DNA of 64,000 nucleotides from DATBAT01 sp963824805 (GTDB taxonomy: Bacteria > Acidobacteriota > Terriglobia > Terriglobales > Acidobacteriaceae), in NCBI GenBank assembly GCA_963824805.1, contig CAWGQZ010000015.1, positions 1 through 64,000 on the forward strand. The letters are read 5' to 3'. The translations under genes and the position numbers were made by a program. Under the pieces are notes generated by a model. That model searched no databases. It worked only from the letters and a program-made list of their open reading frames with translations, and was not told where the DNA came from. Each line of letters starts with the position of its first letter. Position 1 is the stretch's first letter. Of this stretch, positions 41,332-49,163 are shown piece by piece.

Positions 41332-42309
41332 TCAGGTAATCAATGCATTTCTTTGCACATTTGGCACAGTGACCAGGAACTTCGCTTCGCGATACATGCG
41401 ATGAAAAATCAACGCCAGAATCGCAATCACAACAAAAACCAGGATGCTGCCCTCCGGGCCAACCGATCCGCCCGTCAGCCAAGTCGGTCCTTGAAAGCTC
41501 GAACTCAGCAGATGCCCGGGCATTTTGATGCCGCTATTGGGGACCGAATAGAGGAAGGTCTCGCCCCAGTCCCACGAAGCATGAAATCCAACCGCAAACC
41601 ACAAACCGCCCGTCCGGCGCAGGGTAAGGCAAAAAAACAGCCCGATAAGTCCTGCGGCAAGGGCTCCAGTGGGCGCCTCATTCTTATTACCCAGATGAAT
41701 CGCTCCAAACGCGATCGAGAGGATTCCCGCTGCCGGCCAAAACCCGATGCCCGTAGCCAAGGTGAAAAGGCTGTAGCCCCGCACCCAGAATTCCTCGAAC
41801 AGGGCAACAATCAGGAACGCGATCGCATAAAAGAGGGCAAATTTCACCATCCGCACGCCGTGCAGGGTCACTCTACCGAAATAGAAAGCCCCAGCCGCGC
41901 GCATCAAGATCATCAACAGCGTCAGGCCACCCAGGCCCCATGCCCAACCTATCCAGAATAGACGACCGAACACCTCTTGCAAGGGTAGCCCGTAATCCCC
42001 GAACCGGCGCGATTCGAGTCTCATCATCACCAGTACAGGCAGTACCGCGCTTACCAGCAAGAGAGAATCCCCGACCAGAAGAAGCCACATCAAGGGCAAA
42101 GGCTTGGGATGGATCAACTGCACCAACGTACTTAAACCGGCGTAGAGCGCAGCAAACATCGCGAGGTAGATCAGCAATCGCCAACCTGCCCGTAAACCGG
42201 TTGGGCCAATAAAAATTTTCAGAATTCCCGACGGTGAGCTAGCAGGTGGGGGCGGCACTTCTACGGAAGTAAAGTCCGGGCCATTCTCGGACGTTGCGCC
42301 TTCAGCCAT
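41332..42309 (-). CDS. CPBP family intramembrane metalloprotease-like protein
   Basis: 325 residues from the ATG at 42309, preceded by GGGGGAAA. A Pro-rich, non-membrane N-terminus (about 30 residues) is followed by seven or so helices. The CPBP (CAAX protease and bacteriocin-processing, Rce1-like) motifs are visible: FEEFWVRGYSLF (EExxxR), FGAIHLGN and HASWDWGETFLYS. Rce1-type proteases cut inside the membrane; bacterial members process prenyl or peptide substrates or confer bacteriocin immunity. The start lies 48 bp from the divergent gene at 42358, so they share an intergenic promoter region. Confidence 0.86.
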   Translation of the reverse strand: MAEGATSENGPDFTSVEVPPPPASSPSGILKIFIGPTGLRAGWRLLIYLAMFAALYAGLSTLVQLIHPKPLPLMWLLLVGDSLLLVSAVLPVLVMMRLESRRFGDYGLPLQEVFGRLFWIGWAWGLGGLTLLMILMRAAGAFYFGRVTLHGVRMVKFALFYAIAFLIVALFEEFWVRGYSLFTLATGIGFWPAAGILSIAFGAIHLGNKNEAPTGALAAGLIGLFFCLTLRRTGGLWFAVGFHASWDWGETFLYSVPNSGIKMPGHLLSSSFQGPTWLTGGSVGPEGSILVFVVIAILALIFHRMYREAKFLVTVPNVQRNALIT

Positions 42310-42357
42310 GGCAATTTCCCCCGGCACTGCCAGACATGGTAAAACACTCGGTCTGAC

Positions 42358-43584
42358 ATGGGTGGATTTTTCACGCGCGAGCGCTTCGGACGTCCTCAAA
42401 TCGTAGCCGCATTCTTGTTACTGACCTTTCTTGCCCAGTGCCTGTGGTTAGTGTCGCGACGCAACACGAAGCTTCCCGCGGACGAGGTTTCGCGCATTGT
42501 GATCGGGCGCAATCAGTGGATGGGTAAGGCTATCGCCTCGACTCCCCAGGGCGCCGAAAACTCCCACCTGTCGCCCGACCTCGGCATGCTCTCCACCGAA
42601 GCCAAGGCCTACGATTCTGCACACTCTCCGCTCTGGTATCTGATCGCTGCCGCCGCCAATACCCTGTTCACTAAAATTCTGCGAGTCGATCCCTTTAAGT
42701 TTTGGGGATGGCTGGCGGCGATGCCATTCCTGATTTTTGGAACACTCCTGGGTGCATCGCTCTGGTATGTGGCGCGCCGCCTGTACGGTAATGCCGGCGG
42801 ATACATGGCGCTCGCTCTTTACTGCTTTTCTCCCGCTTTCATCCAATCAAGCGCACTCTGGTTTTCCCAGCCCGAAACCGGCGCCGCATGGGGAGCCTTC
42901 GGGGCAGTTTTCACCGCTATCGCAGTCGCCCACACTCTATACGCTCCGCGTGAAGTCGTGCTTTGGAATTGGCGTCGCATTGTTCTGCTGGCGTTGTCTT
43001 TTGCACTCGGGGTCGGTTCGCTGTTTTCCCTGGTAATAGTTGTACCGATTGCTCTGGGCTTCATGCTCTATCTCGCACCCACTCGACGCTTGGCCGCGCT
43101 CATGATCTGGTTCTGCGCCTGTTTTCTTGCCTTGCTTCTTCTGTTTGGTACCTATGCTTTTCATCCCGGGCTTTTTTGGCAAGGCCTCCGGCATGCGGAC
43201 TACTTCCCCATCCTCTGGAAGGCCTACTTGATGCCCGGCGCTTACGAGCGAGTTTTTTTGCGATTAGGAGAAAGCAGCCCGGCGTTGTTGTTAGCTTTTC
43301 CGGCATCGATTGTTGCTTTTATAGTCTGGCGGCGCACTCGCTACTTCGGCAACACCGCTCCACTGTTAGTTTCACTGCTCTTTCTTTTATTAAGCGTTGG
43401 CACGCCCCACGTTGCCGGCATGGGATTTCAACTGATGGCCCTCCCATTCCTGCTGGTCTTTGCCGCTGGCGTTACAGCCGACCTCCTGGAGTCGCCCCAG
43501 CGCGGACTGGTTCTTGCCTGTCTTTCTGGCTTGGTCATGGCCAATGCCCTCTGGAACATCTGGGCCCTCGTCCAAGCCGGATAG
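42358..43584 (+). CDS. Multi-pass membrane protein, possible GT-C glycosyltransferase
   Basis: 408 residues with nine or more hydrophobic segments. The N-terminal loop around residues 35-90 includes an aspartate/glutamate pair (LPADEVSRIVIGR) and a His-containing loop (AKAYDSAHSPLWYLIA), as in GT-C type enzymes. Further segments are WGWLAAMPFLIFGTLLGASL, RIVLLALSFALGVGSLFSLV and GTPHVAGMGFQLMALPFLLV. GT-C enzymes transfer sugars from lipid-linked donors outside the membrane; that assignment is an inference from topology and the DE/H loop. Divergent from the CPBP gene. Confidence 0.7.
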   Translation: MGGFFTRERFGRPQIVAAFLLLTFLAQCLWLVSRRNTKLPADEVSRIVIGRNQWMGKAIASTPQGAENSHLSPDLGMLSTEAKAYDSAHSPLWYLIAAAANTLFTKILRVDPFKFWGWLAAMPFLIFGTLLGASLWYVARRLYGNAGGYMALALYCFSPAFIQSSALWFSQPETGAAWGAFGAVFTAIAVAHTLYAPREVVLWNWRRIVLLALSFALGVGSLFSLVIVVPIALGFMLYLAPTRRLAALMIWFCACFLALLLLFGTYAFHPGLFWQGLRHADYFPILWKAYLMPGAYERVFLRLGESSPALLLAFPASIVAFIVWRRTRYFGNTAPLLVSLLFLLLSVGTPHVAGMGFQLMALPFLLVFAAGVTADLLESPQRGLVLACLSGLVMANALWNIWALVQAG

Positions 43585-43712
43585 AAATAAATGCAACTTC
43601 CAGCCGGTGCATCCGTTCTAACCATAGTGGTTGAATGCTGACGGCCAAGTACCGAAAAACTATTGGAAAAACGGCTCTATTCCAGCCCGATATCGAGGAG
43701 TATCATTAGTTT

Positions 43713-44462
43713 ATGGAGCGGCTAAGTTCGGCTACGGACGGGTCGTTTGGCAGATTTCTTATCACGCTGATTTTCTTGGCGTTACCAGCAGCCGCACAAG
43801 TCCGCGGGGTTCCGGCCTCTGTAACCTCATACGATTTTGGCGGACAGCACAATCACACTCCAGGTGTACCCGCGAGCGTCACCTCACTGGGCCCTAACGG
43901 ATTTCGTGGCGGCACCCCTGGCTTTGGACGCCCGCCCTGCTGCGCACAACAGGTTCCGAAGCCTCCGCATCGCGGAGGCGGCGGAGGCCAGCACCACCGT
44001 GGCGGAGGGTATTTTCCGGGATACCCAACGGTGTACGCATACCCGGTCTACGTCGATCCCAGCTACTACACCAATCCTATGGAGGCGCAACCTCCTGCTG
44101 CCGCAGATCAGTTTCCCGAGGAAGAATATCGCGGTGGGCCCACGATCTTTGATCGCCGCGGTCCTGGTCCCAGTCGAAGCGATGAGTCCGCAAAATTAAC
44201 GCCCCCGGAGCCAGCTCATCCTGCGCAACCGGCCGCTCCTTCCCAACCCGCCGCCGATCAGCCCAATACGCTCCTGATCTTTAAAGACGGCCATCAGCTC
44301 GAGGTGCAGAATTACGCGATCGTTGGTGACACGCTGGTTGATCTCACAGAAGGCCACCGGAGAAAAGTTTCTCTAACCGACCTCGACGTGGAGGCCACCT
44401 CCAAGCAAAATGACGACCGCGGCATCGACTTCCGCCTGCCACCCAAGCCGCAAGCCGACTGA
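43713..44462 (+). CDS. Secreted protein with a C-terminal DGH domain (paralogue 1)
   Basis: 249 residues. A signal segment (FLITLIFLALPAAAQ) is followed by a Gly/His/Pro-rich region (HRGGGGGQHHRGGGYFPGYP) and then an Ala/Pro-rich linker. The last 60 residues form a domain: TLLIFKDGHQLEVQNYAIVG, LTEGHRRKVSLTDLDVEAT and GIDFRLPPKP. The next gene, starting 1 nt after this stop, has the same C-terminal domain. The pair is thus an exported, paralogous unit. Its role is unknown. The His/Gly-rich linker could bind metal, but this is only suggestive. Confidence 0.75.
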   Translation: MERLSSATDGSFGRFLITLIFLALPAAAQVRGVPASVTSYDFGGQHNHTPGVPASVTSLGPNGFRGGTPGFGRPPCCAQQVPKPPHRGGGGGQHHRGGGYFPGYPTVYAYPVYVDPSYYTNPMEAQPPAAADQFPEEEYRGGPTIFDRRGPGPSRSDESAKLTPPEPAHPAQPAAPSQPAADQPNTLLIFKDGHQLEVQNYAIVGDTLVDLTEGHRRKVSLTDLDVEATSKQNDDRGIDFRLPPKPQAD

Positions 44463-44463
44463 C

Positions 44464-45117
44464 ATGAAACTGCTGGGAATAGCCGGGCTCGTGATGGCGG
44501 TTAGCCCAGCATGGGCGCAGTTCGGCAGTGCAGGCGCGCCACCCACAATGTCGGGATGGGCTCGGCCCTCTGCTAATTTCAATGTTCCGGTTCATTCCGC
44601 GCGGCAGTTCCCCGGTGGCCGCTCCAACGTAATTTTTCTGGGCGAGCCGTGGCTGGATAGTTATCCGCCGCAAGCCGGACAGCCCACCTACATAGTCTTG
44701 CAACCGCAAGCGCCCGTCGCCGCGAAGCCGACAGAAGAAACCAAACCCATCATGCCGTTATTGATCGAATGGAACGGCAACCGCTTCGTACGTACAACTA
44801 ACGTAGAGCCGTTGCTTAGCAGCAACAACTCGTCCTCTCCCCAACCATCCGCCAAGAGCCAGGCCCGGGCAGGCGCACCCCACTCTGACGCACCAGTAAC
44901 CCTGATCTACCGTGATGGACATAGCGAGCAAGTCCGCGACTATTCCATTGTCGCCGGACGTCTTTATGCCTCGGCCGACTATGTCCAAAGCGGCTCATGG
45001 ATGAAAACCATAAATCTTTCTGCTCTGGACCTTCGAGCGACAATAGAGACAAACCGCGCCAGCGGAATAGATTTCGTCCTGCCGACAGCCCCCAACGTAG
45101 TAGTAGCTCACTTCTAA
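44464..45117 (+). CDS. Secreted protein with a C-terminal DGH domain (paralogue 2)
   Basis: 217 residues from the ATG at 44464. It starts MKLLGIAGLVMAVSPAWA|QF, a signal peptide. A Pro-rich middle is followed by the domain VTLIYRDGHSEQVRDYSIVA, then SADYVQSGSWMKTINLSALD and ASGIDFVLPTAP, aligned with the last 60 residues of the preceding protein (RDGH/KDGH, DYSIV/NYAIV, INLSALD/VSLTDLD, GIDFVLP/GIDFRLP). Only one nucleotide separates it from the upstream stop, so translation is coupled. I do not know the family. Export of both paralogues to the periplasm or beyond is the safe statement. Confidence 0.78.
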   Translation: MKLLGIAGLVMAVSPAWAQFGSAGAPPTMSGWARPSANFNVPVHSARQFPGGRSNVIFLGEPWLDSYPPQAGQPTYIVLQPQAPVAAKPTEETKPIMPLLIEWNGNRFVRTTNVEPLLSSNNSSSPQPSAKSQARAGAPHSDAPVTLIYRDGHSEQVRDYSIVAGRLYASADYVQSGSWMKTINLSALDLRATIETNRASGIDFVLPTAPNVVVAHF

Positions 45118-45167
45118 ACTGGATACCTCTGTGTAAGTCTGTGCACTCTGCAGTGAGGCCCTTCTCC

Positions 45168-45698
45168 CTATTCCGCGGAAGTCTCATCCCCATTTCCCAA
45201 CACGCGTTGCATCAACACACTATCGAGCCAGCGCCCGAACTTAAATCCCACCGACCGTAACAGACCCGCTGGGACAAACCCAAAACTCGCATGCAGCCCA
45301 ATCGACGCGGCGTTATCGCTGCCGCCAATCACCGCTACCATCTGCCGGTATCCATTCAGCTCGCAAGCCTCAATCACTGCGGCCAGCAACAGCCGTCCCA
45401 ATCCGTGCCCGGTGTGCGCGGCGTCAATGTAAATGGAATCTTCCACCGTAAAGCGATAGGCCAGCCGCGGCCGGTACGGCACAGCGTACGCGTATCCCAC
45501 CACCGCGCCTTCCACCTCGGCCACGAGATGGGGCAGCCTCCGCTCGCGAATGTCAGCCCGCCGCCTCGCGATCTCAGCCACATCCGGCGGATCGATTTCA
45601 AAAGTCGAGGTAGTATTGCGCACGTAGTGGGCGTAGATCTCAGTGATGGTAGCGAGGTCGGCGTCGGTCGCCGAGCGAATGATGGCGTCGCTGCTCAT
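45168..45698 (-). CDS. GNAT N-acetyltransferase, phosphinothricin acetyltransferase-like
   Basis: 176 residues, the usual PAT/Bar-like length. The sequence runs IRSATDADLATITEIYAHYV, then TSTFEIDPPD, IRERRLPHLVAEVEGAVVGY, YAYAVPYRPRLAYRFTVEDS and the acetyl-CoA loop HTGHGLGRLLLAAVIEACE. Enzymes of this family acetylate free amino groups of small molecules, in some species phosphinothricin, in others methionine sulfone/sulfoximine. The substrate here is not fixed. It is convergent with the DGH pair and follows the MOSC gene in the same direction after about 90 bp. Confidence 0.88.
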   Translation of the reverse strand: MSSDAIIRSATDADLATITEIYAHYVRNTTSTFEIDPPDVAEIARRRADIRERRLPHLVAEVEGAVVGYAYAVPYRPRLAYRFTVEDSIYIDAAHTGHGLGRLLLAAVIEACELNGYRQMVAVIGGSDNAASIGLHASFGFVPAGLLRSVGFKFGRWLDSVLMQRVLGNGDETSAE

Positions 45699-45790
45699 GA
45701 AGTGCGACCATCTTAAATCGACCGCAGATTATTGAGAACGATAGAAGACCAATAAGGCGTTGAGGATACCAGCCTCCTGGTGTGAGGTTT

Positions 45791-46255
45791 TCAGGAAACC
45801 GGCGAAACAGGATCGCCCTTCCTAAGCAGGCCCTCGCTCAATATCTGTGCCCGTAATCCGCCTCGATGACGCAAGCCCTTGATGACTTCGCGATCGGTAA
45901 GTTTCTGCAGATGACTGCACGGCTCGCACAGCCGGATGCCGCGAATCCTGACTCCGCCAATCTCGAATTCCTTGCCAACCAGATGATTCAGCGGTACGCC
46001 CCGCGTGACCACATTGCGCCGCGATTCAGACGGCGCTACCACAATCTGGTATTCCTGCTGCATGGCTTCGAGCGCCTCAGCCTCGATCAGGGTCAGTTCG
46101 AAATCAGGTTCAGGTTTGAAGAAGGTGCCTTGTTTGAGAAAGTAACGGTCACCCTCCAGACCGGAGCCCGGGACGGCGCGAACCTCGGTGACTGCCTGCA
46201 TAGCCGCTTTCGCGTCGTGCGCGATGAAGATGGATTCGACCTTACCGTCCCACAT
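45791..46255 (-). CDS. MOSC domain protein
   Basis: 154 residues, a stand-alone MOSC domain. Family pattern: GKVESIFIAHDAKAAMQAVT, PGSGLEGDRYFL, the segment SRRNVVTRGVPLNHLVGKEF, and the LCEPCSHLQK motif with the conserved cysteine that handles sulfur. MOSC proteins move sulfur/sulfane groups or act in molybdenum-cofactor-linked N-oxide reduction (as YiiM, mARC). No molybdopterin genes lie nearby. It is separated from the aminotransferase gene upstream by about 136 bp containing a palindromic element. Confidence 0.88.
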   Translation of the reverse strand: MWDGKVESIFIAHDAKAAMQAVTEVRAVPGSGLEGDRYFLKQGTFFKPEPDFELTLIEAEALEAMQQEYQIVVAPSESRRNVVTRGVPLNHLVGKEFEIGGVRIRGIRLCEPCSHLQKLTDREVIKGLRHRGGLRAQILSEGLLRKGDPVSPVS

Positions 46256-46272
46256 AGCTGCCCTTATTTAAC

Positions 46273-46379
46273 CATCCTGAGCGAAGCGGAAACGAGTGCT
46301 GCGAGGTTGCCCGGCAGTTGAAGGACCCCTCGGTTCGTTCGAAACGTGGGGATCCCCCATCGTGCTCCCGCTCAGGATG
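46273..46379. repeat. Palindromic element with CATCCTGAGCG arms
   Basis: The terminal arms CATCCTGAGCG (46273-46283) and CGCTCAGGATG (46369-46379) are perfect inverted copies of 11 bp about 85 nt apart. Between them lies a perfect 10-bp palindrome GGGGATCCCC (46348-46357). The element fills most of the gap between the aminotransferase and MOSC genes. Such arms (CTGAGCGAAGCG and CTCAGGATGA) are typical of REP-like palindromes in some acidobacterial genomes; that is from memory of the pattern, not a search. It could also act as a terminator/mRNA-end stem. Confidence 0.65.
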
Positions 46380-46391
46380 ACCAAGAAAAAC

Positions 46392-47744
46392 CTAGTTGCT
46401 CTTTTCCACGACGGAAATGCACTCTTCCAGCACATCCACTGCGACGTCGGCTTCGTCCTTAGTGACAACCAGCGATGGCGAGATGCGAACCGTGCTCGGT
46501 CCGCAACCCAGGAAAAGCACTCCGCGCTCGAATGCGAGTTCGACCACGCGGTCTCGCTCTGCTGCCGCATATTCTTTCGTCTGCTTGTCTTTGACCAACT
46601 CAACACCAACCATGAGCCCGCGGCCCCGGACATCGCCCACCAGCTTGTGCTTCTTTGGCCAGTCAGCCATGCGGCGCAGCATCTGGTTGCCCACTTCCGT
46701 TGAGTTCTGCCGCAGGTTTTCTTTTTCGATTACATCGAGCGTCGCCAGCGCCGCCGCGATACAAACCGGATTGCCACCAAAAGTCGATGCATGCGAGCCC
46801 GGCACCCAATCCATGACTTCGGCGCGGCTCATCATGATCCCCAGCGGCATGCCGGAAGCGATCCCTTTTGCCATGCAGACGATGTCAGGATGCACCCCGG
46901 TGTGCTCGATGGCGAACCATTTCCCGGTGCGCGCCACACCACTCTGCACTTCATCGGCGACCAGCAGAATGCCGTACTTATCGCAGATTCGGCGCAATTC
47001 TTTCATGAAGATGGTGGGAGCGACCACGTATCCGCCCTCGCCCTGAACCGGCTCAACGAAGATTGCCGCTACTTCTTCCGGAGGGAGAATGGTCTTGAAC
47101 AGCTTCTCTTCAATGTAAGTGGCGCAATTCAGGGCGAACTTCTCAGGATCCATGCCCTCGGGCGTGCCGCGATAAACGTCGGGATACGCAACATGGGTGA
47201 CGCCCGGAACCAGCGGAGCGAAGCGGCGCTTCTGCTGTGGTTTCGAAGCGGTCAGTGAAACAGCGCCCATGGTGCGTCCATGAAATGCTCCGAAGAAGGC
47301 GATGATGTTAGAGCGCTTTGTGTGGTAACGCGAAAGTTTCAGCGCAGCCTCGACAGCTTCGGTTCCCGAGTTGCCGAAGTAAACCCGGTGCGGCCCGGGC
47401 ATAGGTGCGATCTTCGAAAGGCGCTCCGACAATTTCACCATGCTCTCGTAATAAAAATCGGTGCCCGACATGTGAATCAATTCGCCCGCCTGCTTCTGAA
47501 TGGCTGCGACGACTTCGGGATGGCAGTGTCCGGTCGAGGTCACCGCGATGCCAGCTGAGAAATCAAAAAATTCATTTCCATCCACGTCGGTGACGACGAT
47601 GCCGCGGCCTTTTTCCGCGACCAGCGGATAGGAACGGGTATAGGAAGGGGAAAGATACTGGTCATCGCCCGCCAGCACGCGCTTGGCGTTGGGGCCGGGA
47701 AGGGCGGTCTTGATCTGTGGTCCTACGAGAGTCTTGGTGCTCAT
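46392..47744 (-). CDS. Class III aminotransferase (4-aminobutyrate/acetylornithine type)
   Basis: 450 residues. It is a PLP-dependent transaminase. The pattern includes DFSAGIAVTSTGHCHPEVVA, the PLP phosphate-binding FGNSGTEAVEAALKLSRYHT, FFGAFHGRTMGAVSLTASK, VEPVQGEGGYVVAP, LLVADEVQSGVARTGKWFAI and the PLP lysine in VCMAKGIASGMPLG. The length and N-terminal extension agree with GabT-like or acetyl-lysine/ornithine-type enzymes rather than HemL. The amino donor is not fixed by context. The long leader (47745-48213) has no other gene; a TATAAT-like box on the minus strand near 47975-47980 could be its promoter. Confidence 0.9.
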   Translation of the reverse strand: MSTKTLVGPQIKTALPGPNAKRVLAGDDQYLSPSYTRSYPLVAEKGRGIVVTDVDGNEFFDFSAGIAVTSTGHCHPEVVAAIQKQAGELIHMSGTDFYYESMVKLSERLSKIAPMPGPHRVYFGNSGTEAVEAALKLSRYHTKRSNIIAFFGAFHGRTMGAVSLTASKPQQKRRFAPLVPGVTHVAYPDVYRGTPEGMDPEKFALNCATYIEEKLFKTILPPEEVAAIFVEPVQGEGGYVVAPTIFMKELRRICDKYGILLVADEVQSGVARTGKWFAIEHTGVHPDIVCMAKGIASGMPLGIMMSRAEVMDWVPGSHASTFGGNPVCIAAALATLDVIEKENLRQNSTEVGNQMLRRMADWPKKHKLVGDVRGRGLMVGVELVKDKQTKEYAAAERDRVVELAFERGVLFLGCGPSTVRISPSLVVTKDEADVAVDVLEECISVVEKSN

Positions 47745-48213
47745 GGAATCCTCCGGAAACGGTTCAGTCGTGGTCTAAAAGCGGGCGTGCCGAAAAAACG
47801 GACTTAGGCCCGAACGCAATACCAAGCTGGGAGGATGAGTGTTAGTCGCTTCCGAAAAGGCTCGGTCGCGCCTGCGATGGCAGCACAGCCAGATAGCGCC
47901 TCGGGCAGACCAGGAAGTGAATCCAGCAGGCCGGAAGATTCGAATTCGGGTTCTGAAAGGCCTGCATAGCATTCATTATAGCCTTTGGTATCCCGAACCG
48001 TAACCCCCAAACTGCGATCGGGAAGTTACCGTCATCCCTCTGAAAAGACACGTGATCTATCGCTGAGGCAGCTTCCCTTGGGATTTCGGTTCCTACGTCC
48101 GGACAAACCAGGTCTTCCCGTAGTTCTCCGTGTTTTTGCCCTATTTATTCCCCAAACTGCAGCCAAATTACCGGGTGCGAGGGCTATAATTGGCTCCTCT
48201 TTGGAGGTGCGCT
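47745..48213. other. Intergenic region between divergent genes, promoter area
   Basis: About 470 bp with no gene I can support. It carries a TATAAT-like hexamer for the minus strand (47975-47980) and one for the plus strand (48185-48190). A short minus-strand frame (47804-48010) has no ribosome site or family features and is left out. The rest is plain. Confidence 0.5.
48185..48190 (+). promoter_or_regulatory. Probable -10 box for the POTRA-like gene
   Basis: TATAAT in the context GGGCTATAATTGG, 24 nt before the GTG start at 48214; the -35 region is weak. The transcript would begin near 48197 and include the ribosome site GGAGG (48203-48207). Confidence 0.5.
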
Positions 48214-49107
48214 GTGAGTCGGCGCCTCTGGCCAGCCGCCATTGTTTTACTGTCGTTTTCGACCCTTCTAGAAGCCCAGGAAATCCTTGCGCCCAAGCCC
48301 CAGGTTTTTAATCTTCGTTTCGAAAATGCGGTCCACCTTCTGGCCGTTCAGAAGGCAAAACTTGTCGAAGACTTGCGCGGCTCCGAAACCCGTTCCAGCG
48401 GCCCTGGTGGCCTCGCGGTTGCTATTGAGCAGGCAGTCCGGGCTGCCTATGCCGACAGAGGTTATTGGCACGCAAAGGTAAAGGCCGAAGTCACTTCTGC
48501 AAATGATGCTTCCGGGAGTGAGCTAACTGCGACTCTCCGCGTGATCGACGAAGGCCGCTCCTATAAGCTGCGGCATTTCGCCTGGTCTGGCATTTCTGCT
48601 TTCCCTGAGGGCGATCTGACCGATTTGATACCGATCCGTCCCGGAAAAGTCTTGGAGCGCTCGAAGATCGCCGAGGGAATGGAGGCGATTCGCAGTCTTT
48701 ATCTCGCCGGGGGGTATCTGAGCTTCGTGGCCGTCCCGGAGGTTGAAGTGGATGACCATGACGGCACCGCCGACTTGCGGATCCACGTAAATGAGGGCGG
48801 GGTCTTTACTGTCCAAGGATTCGACATAATCGGATTGAACCCAGAGTTGCGGACTCGGCTGATACAAGCTTGGCCATTCAAAGCCGGCGACATCTATCGG
48901 GGAGAAAACGTCGAAAACTTCCTCGACTCGAAGGCCGCCCTGCTGCCTGACGTAAGTCCTAACGACGTGGTTTGCCGTACGGTTGACCTAAGCAATCACA
49001 CTATCGATTTCGTGTTGGACTTTCGTCCCCAGCCCCTGGCTTGCAACGGACGGGGGGAAGCTCAATTTACCCGCCAGAGCCTCAACCGCGTACAAAGCAA
49101 TCGCTAA
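48214..49107 (+). CDS. Exported POTRA-domain-like protein without barrel
   Basis: 297 residues from the GTG at 48214, with GGAGG 6 nt upstream. A signal peptide (RRLWPAAIVLLSFSTLLEAQ) is followed by repeated POTRA-like modules: AAYADRGYWHAKVKAEVTSA and ATLRVIDEGRSYKLRHFAWS, the LIPIRPGKVLERSKIAEGME step, then YLAGGYLSFVAVPEVEVDDH and LRIHVNEGGVFTVQGFDIIG. POTRA domains bind unfolded outer-membrane proteins in BamA/TamA/FhaC. The C-terminal beta-barrel of those proteins is missing: the protein ends at NRVQSNR after a short Cys-containing tail. It may be a soluble periplasmic partner of an assembly machine. Confidence 0.75.
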   Translation: MSRRLWPAAIVLLSFSTLLEAQEILAPKPQVFNLRFENAVHLLAVQKAKLVEDLRGSETRSSGPGGLAVAIEQAVRAAYADRGYWHAKVKAEVTSANDASGSELTATLRVIDEGRSYKLRHFAWSGISAFPEGDLTDLIPIRPGKVLERSKIAEGMEAIRSLYLAGGYLSFVAVPEVEVDDHDGTADLRIHVNEGGVFTVQGFDIIGLNPELRTRLIQAWPFKAGDIYRGENVENFLDSKAALLPDVSPNDVVCRTVDLSNHTIDFVLDFRPQPLACNGRGEAQFTRQSLNRVQSNR

Positions 49108-49163
49108 CAGTCTTCTGAATCGAAATCACCTCCTGCCGCGTCTGATACTTTCTAGATATCTCC

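Noticed and set aside
47804..48010. Short minus-strand frame between the aminotransferase and POTRA-like genes
   Set aside because: No ribosome site, no homology-like pattern; composition looks intergenic.
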